Of a stretch of 29,718 bases of DNA, positions 1-11,754 are shown one piece after another. Under the pieces are notes generated by a model. It did no database searches. It was given only the letters and a program-made list of their open reading frames with translations, and was not told the origin of the DNA. The DNA is from Apostichopus californicus. Taxonomy: Eukaryota > Echinodermata > Holothuroidea > Aspidochirotida > Stichopodidae. The position numbers and the translations under genes are program-made. The stretch covers positions 1 to 29,718 of the forward strand of contig JAIPMN010000574.1 of NCBI GenBank assembly GCA_020650975.1, written 5' to 3'. Each line of letters starts with the position of its first letter. The stretch's first letter is position 1.

Positions 1-791
1 ATATTGTGTAATGTGTATCTGGCAATAACAGACACTACAATACACATGATCGTATCGTCCGCAGACGCGATAGAGACGAATGGCTTGGTAAAAACAAATT
101 GAGATCTCAACAAAGCGCAGATCGAAAGATTGATACTACCCTGCACTGTTATTATATTTATTATTATTATTAATTTGTTTGCTTAATAGTGTTAATCGAT
201 AACAAGTACCAGCACATTCCAAAGAACTAATCAATTTCTTACTTTCTTAATCCCGTGGTTTTGAGGTTACTTGTATGTGCTGGTGTAAGCGAACATATGT
301 GTGATTGTTTTGTTAAAGCTTAATTACACATAGAAACATGAAGGAAAATAGCGAAGTTCGTTCAAACAGAAAAACAAAACAAAACAACAAGATACTTTTT
401 AAGAAAAAGTCGACCCAGGAAAGAACCTGGGCACGAAAAACAAACTACCGAACGACTGATCCGCTCTCAACCCCAGTCTCCTTGCATCGAGACTGTGACT
501 GTGTGATCATCGTCGGGTGTGCATCACCATTCCCCTCGAAAGGGAGCTGATACTAAACATGACTTTAGCCAAAATGCCGAGAAGCGATCTAATATAGAAA
601 CAAAACACAAACGGTGTCGTTCTGTCAAATTGTGATGCTCTCGTTAACAGCTTAAGTAGTTGATGATGCCATGAGTAAATTGTGAAAGGTGTAACTTTGA
701 ACTCTTCACTTACGAACATCCATAGCGCTATCCTACACGCATGTATATGTGGATTATAATGTACGCATGCTCCCAAAACTTGTCGGGTGTA
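1..791. other. non-coding flank, nothing recognised
   Basis: No coding region is supported here. The short open frames have no recognisable motif. The stretch is AT-rich, with a small TTATTA run near 150-170. It may hold distal downstream sequence of the minus-strand lectin gene. Confidence 0.5.
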
Positions 792-795
792 TTAA

Positions 796-1256
796 GGTGG
801 CATACTCCTATTAGAGTCTATATCAATCCGCTCGATTGTTCTCCTGTTTCAGGAAAAGTGCCAAAAAGCAGCAGGAGAACATCTTTTGCGACCTGTTATC
901 AATCATAATCTAGTTTTTTGTGGCCTTCATGTTGAAGAGCATGAATGGAAGTACATGTGGTGAGAAAATTGAGGCAATTTTAGACCCCTTTAGGCCTCCC
1001 AGGAGCAGCGTAGGAAATTTGTTTACCCCTGAGTGAAGAGGTTTGTTTACAAGTGACGAAAACTTCCGGCTCGGATAGCAAAAAATCAACATGGTCATGA
1101 TACGGAAAATTGATGGTGCCATGAAAGGCCAACTTGTCAGCTATCCGGTGATGGGTAGCGTTTAGCTAGTGAAAACTTCTATCTAGACTTAGAGACCACA
1201 TTACTTTTGTGATTTAGTGTGTAAGTCAATGGGGCTTTTAATGGGCGTATGCTACC
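796..1256. mobile_element. TTAA-flanked miniature inverted-repeat transposon (piggyBac-like?)
   Basis: TTAA sits at 792-795 and 1257-1260 and bounds a 461-bp segment. Its ends are inverted repeats: GGTGGCATACTCCTATTA on the left and, read from the other strand, GGTAGCATACGCCCATTA on the right (18 bp, 3 mismatches). There is no convincing open frame, so the element is non-autonomous. A TTAA target duplication is the hallmark of the piggyBac superfamily. However, TTAA is palindromic, so a TA duplication (mariner-like) cannot be excluded, and the GG terminus differs from usual piggyBac ends. A second copy of the left end starts at 29669. It lies just downstream of the lectin gene's probable poly(A) site. 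Confidence 0.75.
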
Positions 1257-1260
1257 TTAA

Positions 1261-1480
1261 ATTGGAATTGAAAATTGAATTGAATTGTTAATGCGGATCT
1301 ATATCAACAAGATAAGAGGCGCTGGAACGAGTCATCACAAAAATGCCACCGTCCCCCCTCACCCCACCCACCCCTGTGATGGAACTTTATTGTGTTCTGT
1401 GTCAGCGTAGTGGCATAGATTGATTACTTTTTGTTTAGAGTGTCTTTACCGAAATTCTGATTAAATTAATACCGTGCAGC
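1261..1480. other. intergenic spacer downstream of lectin gene
   Basis: The spacer contains C-rich simple sequence near 1350-1372. Nothing else is recognised between the transposon and the putative poly(A) signal of the lectin gene. Confidence 0.4.
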
Positions 1481-1486
1481 TTTATT
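1481..1486 (-). terminator. candidate poly(A) signal of C-type lectin gene
   Basis: The minus strand reads AATAAA, about 430 nt after the lectin stop codon. It is the first canonical hexamer after the stop. The 3' UTR so defined contains a 12-C run (1726-1737) and a chance 86-codon open frame with no recognised motif. Confidence 0.5.
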
Positions 1487-1915
1487 TGTTGTGTCGACAT
1501 GTTTATATTGAGATAAGCTCTCAAAGAAACTTAACTTTGATACTTCTACTGAACATTCCTGCCCGTTGAAGGTAATTTCCCTGGAAAGTTGATCGAAGAG
1601 CGAAATAGTGTCCTCCAAATTGACCCACTCAGGCTTATCGATTCTGCATGACAAGTTTCGTTTGCCTGCATGGGAAGGCGAAAGCTGTATCCCTTCCACT
1701 CGTCTTCTCCAGCGGCAAAACATCACCCCCCCCCCCCACGCCAGTATACCTTTGCTATCATTTCCCTAAGTTATTAGGAGGCTAGTCATTTAGTGAATGT
1801 GCAGCCTATCAGTGAAAGTTTTTATACGTCGATTTCTGCTATAGTTTCAAACCTTTGAAAAGGGACTATCATATATTCGAAAAATGTTTCGTGTGTAACT
1901 TCTCGTTTTTCCCCT

Positions 1916-2188
1916 TTAATCCAACTCCTTGAACGAAATTTTGCACATGAAAGGACCGTAGAGTCTTGGCGTTATGGAGATGACGTCATTCCACATCCCT
2001 CTGTTTTTGTTGTCCTGTCTGTCCCACATCATGACGCTGTCTTCGAAACCGCCACTTGGTTGCCCTGGTAACCAGTGAACGTAATCTACGGGAGAACCAT
2101 CGGTCCATTCGAATTCTCCATCTCTTTCGTGATCGTGCAACCCAATGTAAAGTAACGAGAACGGTTTGCGCACAAGGTTGTAGTATTG
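1916..2188 (-). CDS. C-type lectin exon 3 (C-terminal half of the fold)
   Basis: The acceptor TTTTACAG precedes CAA TAC TAC in phase 0, and the stop is TAA at 1918-1916. It encodes residues 89-178, including YIGLHD, DGS, QPS, WND and the terminal MCK. The protein ends eight residues after Cys170, so no further domain follows. Confidence 0.93.
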   Translation of the reverse strand, partial: QYYNLVRKPFSLLYIGLHDHERDGEFEWTDGSPVDYVHWLPGQPSGGFEDSVMMWDRQDNKNRGMWNDVISITPRLYGPFMCKISFKELD

Positions 2189-5100
2189 CTGTAAAATTAA
2201 AAATCATACTAATAGGTATGACGAGCGGGACAGAGGGGGTCTGATGGGGTACAGCCCTGGGACCCGGGGTCAAATAGGTGGTCGGGAAAATATAGGATAA
2301 AGGAGAGTGTATTCTCATTTCGTAATGTTATAGTTAAGCAAACATGAAGTGTGCAAACATGGGCCCCGGTGACATCATTTCTCCCTTCCAAGTGCCCGCC
2401 TTGTTCTCGACTCATGTGCCTATGGTATACATTATTGTTAGAGTGTTCTTTCTGTCCATGAGAAATGTAGAACGAACTAAGATTGTAAATAACTTCTTTG
2501 CATTTAGTCAACATTTATTATTCAACATATCCAGTAAAATACTCAATATAACATTGCAATTTATCACAATAAGACATTGCAGGCCTGATAGATTCTCCCC
2601 CTTTTCATATCCCCATACGAAAAAGAAAGGTAGTTTTTAACACAACATTGTGTTGCATGCAGACCTAATTTATAGTTTAAGTGTGCCGCAGAAGGGACCA
2701 TTTCCCGCCTATTTTTTTTTTCTGGCGGAGAACTCCCAAACTCCTCTTCATGGGAGTTGGCTTTACCAATCTCAAGGTCACACCCATCCTTTTTAAATCA
2801 TTGATCCGCCCCTGACCCCCCCCCCCCAAATGTGTTTCTAACAGCCGATGTTTACTTTATTTTTTGAACTGAAACGTGACTGTTCAAGCATATGAAGTAC
2901 TCTCAATATTGGTATATGGGACTTGATTATCAAACAACTTTCGTAAAATTTAATCATTTAAATTCAGCAAGCTGCCTTATAGAAACTGCCTTGCACAGAC
3001 CATGGATTTTTGTTGTTTTTAGTAATTTTTATATTTCTCTAATATCTCACATGACTACATGGTCAGTATGACAAAGCCATTTTTGCTCCTTTTTTTTGGA
3101 CTAAAACCATTTCTCTTACCATGTTTGGTACAAAATCTCGTGAAGACATCCAATATTTTTCGACAAATTCTTGCTCCTGGTCACTGTGGATTGACACTAG
3201 ATTGCCACCTTGATCTTTGCAGAAAATATCTGCGTCTCGCCAACAAAGGTAAGGACTGCCAAAATATCTAGGAAAATATAAATGATTGTACATATTAAAT
3301 ATTAAATATATTCTGCATAAATATGAAAACGAACACCTGCATAATAAAATCCAACACATTTTATTCGGTGAATGCCTGGAACTAATCTTTTGTCGAAGGG
3401 GCGAGGGGGAGGGGGTGGTTCACATGGATAGCATGTGAGGACGATGTTTAAACAAATCTTGCTGTATGCTTGTGTATGCTTGTTGATGTCTTTGCATCAT
3501 CAGTATTTAACATTACCAGCTTCAGCTTAATGAATATTCATTAAATCAATCTGACGTCATTATCACTCACTGTCAATGAAACATATATAGCTCCACAATA
3601 CAACAGTTGATGCTTTGTATTAAGTGCCGTTCAGAACATAGCTCGAATTAACCAACGATAATGAACGTTTGCTTTCGGTGCCCTACAACCACTTGCCGTA
3701 ATGCCCTTTAAACATCAGCTACCGACGGTGACAACTATTCTGCCCCTTTAATAAAGTTGCAGTAACTGCCTCTAAGAAATATGTCGATAATGATTTAAAA
3801 AGTGTCCAAAACTCGATGTTTACCCCAGAAAACAGCAATTAACCAGAAGCGGAAAACATAAAGATCCAGACAGACACTTTTTTATACGAGACGATCTCAT
3901 ACAATGTTCCTGTTTTTCTGACATTTCTTTACATTTACCTTTTCCCTCTCACTTTGGGAAAATGTCTTGGTGCACCTTTTCAAATTTGTCAAACCCAATA
4001 TCTATGTAGCCTGCCTTAAAAGTAACTAGCAAAATCAGCCCAAAATGTTATTATTTGCTTTCCTTTGCTTTGCAGTTACAGTTCGTTTTTCTAATCTATT
4101 AGAATGTGCCCTTTTGTCATTAAGCCATTAAAATAGTAATGAATCTCCCCCTACCCGGATATGTAATCGTGACGGGGTGAAGGAGGTGGGGGGGGGGGGG
4201 GTTAGTATGCAATTTAGTTTAACAGATTATCTAGTGTATAGATAAATTGACGAACTTGTTCTAGGGGAAAATGTTCATTACCAGTTTTCTTCGGTGCGAC
4301 TGTTTGTGCCAAACAATTTCAATAGCCCTACAGGTCATTCCGGACATTTTAGTGGTTATTTTCACCCAAATGGTTCAAATATCTTGAAATTCTTCAAACT
4401 GCATTACTAAACTTGTCTACCACCAAACACAGTACAAGCCCTCTTCCTGTTGCACCAAATTACAAAGGACAATTGGATAATGTAGTCCCTGTGTGAGTGT
4501 TGAAGCGAATGCTATAGGGGGCCATTGTGCGCAGGTGTCAAATCCTTATTTCATAATAAAGTGTCCAAAATTTCACAGTTGCGTGCTAATCTTGAGATAT
4601 TAAAAACGGATGAAAATTGACCTATGGACCTTACAATTGAATTATTTAACTTTATTAACCTTTTATCAAGTTAGCTTAAAAGATGAACCCCACTGATTTA
4701 TCGATCATTTTCTTTGAAATCTGAGAAATAGCTGCAAATCTTCCAAAATCACGAGGCCCCAAAATGACTTTAGGGATAAGGTTTTCATATGGCATAGCCG
4801 GCCCTGAACTTCTGCAAATCCAGAAAACTTATCTGAGATAAATCAGGCTGACGCTATTGCAGAGTTGGACGTTTGGGGTGATGTTGATTTATTTTTCGGA
4901 ATGACGACGATCATGTGGCTATACAAGAAGTATAGTATACATATACCTTCCATTAAACAGTGGAATCGCTTTAAGTTTCGCGGAAAGGATCTTAGGTGAC
5001 GATTTCGTTATAGGACGAGGCCTAAGTCATCTGGTGGTGACGGCATTTGCTTTTCGTTGCATTTTATGTTCAAATGGATTGCATGTTCCTAGTTACCACA

Positions 5101-8100
5101 TTTTTTAAGTAAACATTGCCAGCCCCGATTTGGTCCGTGTTACTCCATATTCCTGTTAGAAATTTTTGGTTCTCTTAGCACCTCTCAGCACCTCATCACC
5201 TCGCCACAAATTTGGGGAATTTTACATTAATTATAATCTTGCGTTTAGAGCTACCTGTAGATCTAACTTATACTAGTCTAAATATGCCTCAAAATACACA
5301 TTATTTTGATGTCTTATCTAAATTTCTTTCTAGGGATGACCCCCTAGATCCCTACATGGGAGTCGGCTTCAATGACCCAATGCAGCACCCTTTACAAAAA
5401 TCCTTCATTCGCCTCTGATTCTACCATAAAGATTCACGCCCCACCTAAATTCGTCGGGAGGAATTTTGAATCACCCCTTCACCTTTGAACTCCTGCGTCA
5501 CCTTTGAACTCCTGCGTCACCCTTTGAACTCCTGCGCCCACGCCACTGCCAAGATCTAAAACATCTTTTCTACATCCAAACTCCACAACACTTTATCACA
5601 TTATTTTACTTTTGGCCATATATTCCGACAGAGTAGGTTATACTTGGGTTATATAAGTTATCTCTTCGGGCGATACAAGGCAGCTGCTCTACTTTGCAAT
5701 GTCTTGTTCAAGTCTTCGACAGTAAAAACAAAACAGACACACACAGACACGCATACACACGCACACACACACAACAACAAAGTAGGCAAACAAACAAAGA
5801 CAACACAGTGTATTTTATAAGAGACCTTTCCCCTTCCAAATACATATATCCGATCGATCATATTTGCTAATATGTTTGATGCACATGTGTTTGTCTTCCT
5901 CCTTAGACATAACAGGGCTCAGTTTACTGATATGTCACATGTAATCATTCGTCCAATCAACATCCTATACTTGTAGCGACTCCAACCAGTCATATGCAAT
6001 GAGTATATCTGTCTTCTTTGGTAACGTATCACATCACCATCATTTTCTGTTTACAGCCTTGTGACCCAATATAGGTCTTGAACCATGAATCAAATTTATT
6101 CTTATTCGGCGCCCCATACACCCTCAGGACAGTGCACCTGTTTTGTGCCGATGCTGTCTGTCGTCTGCGCGTTAAATTATTTGCCATCGTGCAAACTTTG
6201 AACACGAGAAAATTTGGATTTCATATTCATGAGCCTTAAATTTGATAAAACTGTATGTTGCATTGTGCCATAATTAAGTTAGCACGATTCGTCAACCAAA
6301 TTCCCCGTTCTGACCAATGTAATCATGCAATATCATCGGGTATCCCTCTGGCATATACTAATACGTGATTATAACCAGTAAAGTATAACCCGTTGCCATG
6401 AACGATACACATGCTTCTATGGTTGTAACCATTATGTTGCCGCGAAGCATCGACTCAACCGTTTAGTCCATTACAGAATAGCTTGTCAACAATAAATTTA
6501 ATGCTGTGTTTTATTGTTTAATGGCAAATTTCGCAAATGGATGTACAGATAGCAAAAACCTGTGATGACTGACTTGTTCAATCATCAGGCGTGGGTCCAG
6601 GGGTGTGGGGTTGTACGGCGCTCCTTCAATTTTGAACGAGTAATTATTAGCACAACCTTGCATACAGACTTGGGTGTATTCCGCAGTCCCCCTCACTTGT
6701 TAGTCGGCTTCAACGACGCCAGGGTGACACCCTTCCTTTATATAAATCCTGGATTCACGTCTGATCATTTCTTTGCTAGTTTCGTTTTAAGATGTTTTTA
6801 ATATTTCTTGTTATCGTCAATGTTCTAGTCAGTATTTGACTGACACATTCTATATCTGCAGGCTTTCATTGTTCTTTATAATAATATAGTCGATGCACGT
6901 AGGTAAATGACATACCCTATCCCCCTAAGAGTTCAGTAGCCTTTAAGTTATTACTTTAGTTACGGATTTGAGAATTTCAGTTATTGTTTCATATTGAAGG
7001 GCGCCTGCGATAGACCTGTCAATTTCAAAGAAAATATTGTGTATCTATAAAAAGTGTCAGTGTTACTAACAAGAATGGTTTCTAAGAATGTAAACAGAGC
7101 TCATTCGGCTCAGCCTAGCTCCAGACAAAGGATTATCTCAACAAGTTTCCCAAATCTAAAGAGATATATAAACGATCACAAAATAAGCCATTTAGTTCCT
7201 CGGGGGTATACACGACTCTCGGTTATGTTCAGTTACGTTATAATAACATGTTCTCGGTACTCTATGGAAGATTATATTCCCGTATTCGCTCTTTTGATTT
7301 TCAGTGAACACAACTTGAATTAAATTCATCTTGCTAAATTTGACGAAAAGCAGAAATAGTGACAGATCGGACAAGTTCTTCATGTAAACAGAAATTATTT
7401 CGGTAACGACCAATCCACCAACAGCCCTCATCCAACAAACCCCACCTCGAGAGACCTAACTATTATTCCTACATGCAGTACGTACTGCTAACAGGTGCGC
7501 ATCCAAGGGAAGGGTGAGGTGGTCCCCCCACCCCCGGCGCCCCGCTTTTCAACCTCTCGCAAATATTCATATTTTTTAAAACAGCACCTTATTTTTTTTA
7601 TTTCTAGAAGTGAATTCTCCAAGACCCTCGGGGCCACACCCCTACGTTATCATTGATCCTAAAGGTATATATATATAGAAAGCTAAGGAGTATAAGAAGA
7701 ATGGAATTCTCATTAAGCCTTTGATTAACCCCATAAGGCTCCATGGTTTTACACGCGAAAGTTCTGTTATTAAATAGTAAAAACTCTAGTCTTAAAGAAA
7801 CATATTTATTTGAAGATGATGCAGCTTCAACTATACATCAAACAGTCACATACGGATTTGCTTTGCATATAGAAGAGATAAAAATAAATAATGCATGTAA
7901 TGTTACAAGCTTACAGGCAAATATATGGATACAGATGGTGACTTGCATTAGCCTCAAGCCTGACATTAAGTTTTTCTTTTCGCATAAGATTACAGCACAC
8001 CCATATTACTACAGCCTAACCAATCCGACAGCATTAATTAACTAATGTATAAGAAGTGATGCAAGAAACACAGATGCATCGAAACAGAAATTTACACCAA

Positions 8101-8672
8101 TATTTGCACATGATAAAGCGCTATAAGCAATTGGGAAAATATAGATATCGACGTATATGGTTTTCGTAATTTCTGTACCTCTTTTCACCTCACTTGGAGA
8201 ACAAATGGTATATTTCCAAAGTGATGGAAATTGTGTAGTTATCCTTCTGAAAGCTGAAAATTGCCATGGAGCTAAATCTCTAAGACAATTTATATTTTGT
8301 ACTAAACAGTTGCCTTGCCTCTCTTCCCTAAATTTGAGCCTTAGTATAAACGTTACCATTTAAAGAGAGAGTTTGTATAATAATCGAAACCAAAAGCCTT
8401 GAAAATCTGCACAATGCGGCTAAAAGAATGTAAAATTGATATTAAAATATTTGTTAACAGGCGGAAAAGTAACCTGTTTCGTGAAGCTCATCCCACTTAT
8501 TTGACTTAATGTATATTAACCCAAAAGAAATAAAAATAGAAATATAAGTAACTTACCGATAACAGCTGTTTTGATAGTGCGTCCAATATGTTGGGCATTC
8601 AGCAAGCGCTATTTGTGGACCTTGAACCGTAATCATTAAAGCAGCGATACAGGAAAATGCTTTAAGAATCAT
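1916..8672 (-). CDS. secreted C-type lectin domain protein, three exons
   Basis: The spliced CDS 8672-8557 + 3267-3120 + 2188-1916 gives 537 nt and 178 aa; all joins are GT-AG and keep phase. Residues 1-24 are a signal peptide (MILKAFSCIAALMIT...ALA), so the protein is probably secreted. Residues 26-170 form one C-type lectin domain. It opens with CPTYWTHYQNSCYR and continues with WRDADIFC and GGNLVSIHS, a WIGL-like YIGLHD at 102-107, a W-x-DGS core, and WND at 154-156. The last cysteine is Cys170. The sugar/Ca site reads QPS (131-133) where EPN or QPD is usual, so classical mannose or galactose specificity is not predicted. Positions normally held by the inner cysteine pair are Ser139 (EDSV) and Ser159 (WNDVIS). 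An extra Cys47 is present. The domain call is secure; ligand and immune role are inference. Confidence 0.92.
2189..3119 (-). other. lectin intron 2
   Basis: This is a 931-bp GT-AG intron. It contains a 12-C run at 2816-2827 and a solo hAT-like end (TGATCCGCCCCTG) at about 2802-2815. No coding sequence on the plus strand is supported. Confidence 0.85.
2802..2815. mobile_element. solo hAT-like terminus
   Basis: TGATCCGCCCCTGA reads CAGGGGCGGATCA on the other strand, a common hAT end. It matches the start of the solo end at 14600 (CAGGGGCGGATTCAGC). No partner end was found nearby, so this is a relic. Confidence 0.35.
3120..3267 (-). CDS. C-type lectin exon 2
   Basis: This exon completes Arg39 and encodes YFGSPYLCWRDADIFC and GGNLVSIHSDQEQEFV up to Met88. 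The donor is ATG|GTAAGA. Two in-frame acceptors exist: TTTTCCTAG (exon start 3267) and TTTTGGCAG 12 nt further on (start 3255), which would drop YFGS. The first was chosen because it restores the usual spacing between CYR and the conserved Trp. Confidence 0.9.
3527..3589 (+). promoter_or_regulatory. palindrome + CRE + TATA-like cluster
   Basis: The perfect palindrome TTAATGAATATTCATTAA (3527-3544) is followed by a full CRE, TGACGTCA (3552-3559), and a TATATA box (3584-3589). The spacing would suit a plus-strand start near 3615. No gene is recognised downstream: the first ATG (3661) opens only 16 codons. It could be a promoter of a non-coding RNA, a regulatory island in the intron, or chance. 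Confidence 0.3.
5480..5537. repeat. three-unit 19-20 bp tandem repeat
   Basis: The unit CACCTTTGAACTCCTGCGT occurs twice exactly, then once more with an extra C and a changed last base. Confidence 0.9.
5736..5777. repeat. CA-rich microsatellite
   Basis: An interrupted (CA)n tract with GACACG and CATACA interruptions grades into CAACAACAA. Confidence 0.85.
6586..6763. mobile_element. short inverted-repeat element (hAT-like ends)
   Basis: The left end is CAGGCGTGGGTCCAGG. The right end, read on the other strand, is CAGACGTGAATCCAGG (16 bp, 3 mismatches). Both flanks carry ATCAT immediately outside. At 178 bp it is non-autonomous. The CAG start is hAT-like, but only 5 bp of flank match instead of 8, so the superfamily is uncertain. 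Confidence 0.5.
8557..8672 (-). CDS. C-type lectin exon 1 (signal peptide and domain start)
   Basis: ATG at 8672-8670 begins MILKAFSCIAALMITVQG, a short basic start and hydrophobic core. ALA|EC is a plausible cleavage site, and CPTYWTHYQNSCY follows. The donor CG|GTAAGT splits the Arg39 codon and matches the phase of exon 2. Confidence 0.92.
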
Positions 8673-10626
8673 TTTCTTTTCTCTGAATATTTTTGTCTAT
8701 GCTTTTTAAAAGAGAAATAATGGAAACTGAAATCGAATTAATGTATAATGTTACTCTGCCTTTGAATGAATAAACGTAAGAATATTGTACAGTCGTGTCA
8801 GTAACTACCAAAGTAATGATCGAAAATGTCAAATACTGATAGTTTAAACTATAAATACAGCAATCACAAAGGGTATTTTAGCAGGTGTGTCCACCAGAGA
8901 GGTATTGTGAGGTTAAAGGTCGTTTACTGATGAATCTATAGTGACTCTTGATTTCCGGCGACGTGATTGGTCAAAGCTCGTCGTTGCTGTTAAATTTCAT
9001 ATCATATGCCGTATTATGCTCTCTACTTTACACCGCTATAAAGTATAAGTCTGAAGATATTGAGTTGCGTGAAATCTGGAAAAGTGAATTCTCTCCTCGA
9101 TGGAAAGGGCTGCATGGTGTATTGAAATACCCCCTCCCCCACCCAGCCCGTGTAGTAACAGTGAACCAATTAAGTTGACGCTCATGTCACGCATGATTAT
9201 TAGACATGTAACCACCAAATTCGTTGCACAATTTAGTCACTCATTTTCACTGGTATATTTTGGAACCACTAGTAGACAAAGAACGTTGCAATAGAGGGTT
9301 GGCAGTTGCATGCATACCCAATCAAGAGTGCTGTGGTCCACACCCCACCCCCACCCCCACCACGCAAAAGCGGTAATAAGAAAATAATGAGGATGGTATA
9401 TAAAATAATAAACTAAGGAAGTTAGGTATTTGGAAGCATATATACATGCATATCACCACCATTCGGCTAAAGCACCCTTGAAACAAACTCCGCAATCCCC
9501 TTATCTCTGAATTGAAATTTCTGATGTTTGTTTTACTACAGTTGCAATGAATGCTCGGTATATTTATATCTAAGAAAAAGTAAGAAATGAAGTACAACTT
9601 TCAAGCGAATTTGGACACAGCTCTATACGGACGATCCATCTTGGTCAGCCAGTCTGTTTAGGTCGGCCCACATAGGTGAGAAACTAATGACAAAAGTGAA
9701 TTTGTAAACAAACTTTCCAACATTTTGTACCTGGGCCAGGTGGGTCGAGAAACACGGAAACAATTATGTCACCGGGCCCCCGTCTGTATGTTTCATTAGG
9801 TTTACGGTATTTTATGGAAATGGGTATTTATTATTCTAATCCTATAGCTCCCGAGCCCCCTCCCCACCCTCATGGACCCCGGGATTGAAACCCCTCTTCT
9901 AACATCTCGTCAGGTCTGGCCCCATCCGTATGCGGGATCGCGTTATGATTTGAATATATAAAGGAAATGTGTGTAATGGGATAGAATTAAGTATATGGTA
10001 TACATATGAATCGGACCAAAATCATAATTTAGAATAGGCCGAACGCCCCCTCCCGTTAGAGGGGTTAGGGAGTGGTTAGCTATCTGTCCAATTAATGTAT
10101 AAAGAATAAATTAAAGCAATCACTGTTAAATCCAAGCACATCTGAAACAACTTCTTTATAAAAGTTCACTCGTGACGGCCATTGACCACAACCAGCGCAT
10201 TTACATTGTTCAAAGAAAACAACTGCTTTGGTATACCTACCTACGCAAGGACCCCTTTGGGATCTTCAAACGAAAAAAGTAATTGGCTCTGAAGGGGTTG
10301 AAATTGACACTGGAATGGATTAGCCTATTAGTTTATCGGTTTACGATGTTCTTTTATGTAACACGACACAACCTACTGATCCTTTGAGACCATGGTCAAA
10401 TTTGATTTCCACTGGGGTAGGAATTTAAATTCAAATTTGTGGAAGTGATTAGATTGGAAAAATGACCTAAGGATCTACGAGGTGTCAGAGATATAGCTGT
10501 TCTGATAGAAGTCGCTGACCTACGTTCAGGAGCATATGTCAAGAAGCAGCTCCCTCTCGTTCGATTACCTTCCTGTGAAACAGTCTCATTTCGAGTCATT
10601 AGCGGTACTTCCCTTTAAATTCACAT
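8673..10626. other. upstream flank of lectin gene; intergenic
   Basis: The lectin promoter must lie within the first few hundred bases here, but no clear minus-strand TATA box was found. The rest holds C-rich simple tracts (about 9341-9362 and 9848-9890). No supported gene. Confidence 0.5.
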
Positions 10627-10942
<316 letters not shown>

Positions 10943-11449
10943 ATCATTTGCTTGAGCATAGTCGGCGCAATACTTTGGCAGAAACAATGAACTAACAAAT
11001 GTTCTGGAAACGTCATCATCACATCATTTATCAAAACTTAATGAACTTAACGAATTGGATATGTGTTAATTAGGTCTACAAGCTATCATGTGGTATAATT
11101 GATTTTATGCATAGTCAGAGTCCTTCCATAAATAGAAGAAGTAGAAATGCTCTCAACTGCAGGTTTATTTGTCAATGTATTCACCTTTTGCTCAGATGTT
11201 TGTAAAGTAGGATGCAAGTTGAGCCAGCAAATTTGGCCAGCCATACCCTCAAAACTGAAATGACTATATAATCACACAATTCTGATTTCCGCAGGCTTCT
11301 AAAACACAAATTTCACGGTGTCGTTATCTAATTGTGAGAGGATTGTAATAATGACCCAACAGTTGCCTCAAAATGAAGGAGAAAGTCGCGTAGTTGATAC
11401 TGTTTTTGGCAAGTGAGCGTGACCATTTCATTTTTTACATATTCAGTGG
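10943..11449. other. intergenic, nothing recognised
   Basis: Unique-looking AT-rich sequence with no supported gene or repeat. Confidence 0.4.
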
Positions 11450-11581
11450 CAACACATGTACCAACATAATCTTGGTTGGGGGAGGGGGACTGTATAAGGA
11501 AACAAGGCATGAGGAGGAGGGGTGAGGGCGGAGGTGCAAGCCAATTTTGTTGTTGTAAATTATGGTGTTACCGAGACGTAA
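11450..11581. repeat. direct repeat copy 1 (about 132 bp)
   Basis: The copy begins CAACACATGTACCAACATAA, runs through TTGGTTGGG with a G-rich tract and GAGGGGTGAGGG, and ends GAGACGTA. It matches 11755-11890 with scattered substitutions and G-run length changes. Confidence 0.85.
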
Positions 11582-11754
11582 GATGTTCAACATGGAAACG
11601 TATGTGTAAGGCTAGACATGTACATTGTTTAATTATGTTGTTATGTTGTTTGTAGTTTCATCCACGTCGAGTAAACGGGGCAAGAGACACATGAGCAACA
11701 TTAGTTTTCATCGGGAATTCCGTCCTTAGCCCCTTTTCATGTTTAATGCAGTTA

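Larger units (their letters stand above)
3268..8556 (-). other. lectin intron 1 (5.3 kb)
   Basis: This long intron separates the signal-peptide exon from the rest of the lectin. Within it are a promoter-like CRE/TATA cluster (3527-3589), a 14-G run (4188-4201), a 19-bp tandem repeat (5480-5537), a CA-rich microsatellite (5736-5777) and a 178-bp inverted-repeat element (6586-6763). Short open frames on both strands show no known motif. Confidence 0.85.

Noticed and set aside
1466-1726. 86-codon minus-strand frame
   Set aside because: It lies in the predicted 3' UTR of the lectin and overlaps the poly(A) signal. No family motif.
3661-3711. 16-codon cysteine-rich micro-frame after the CRE/TATA cluster
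   Set aside because: Too short to support without transcript or peptide data. No signal peptide.
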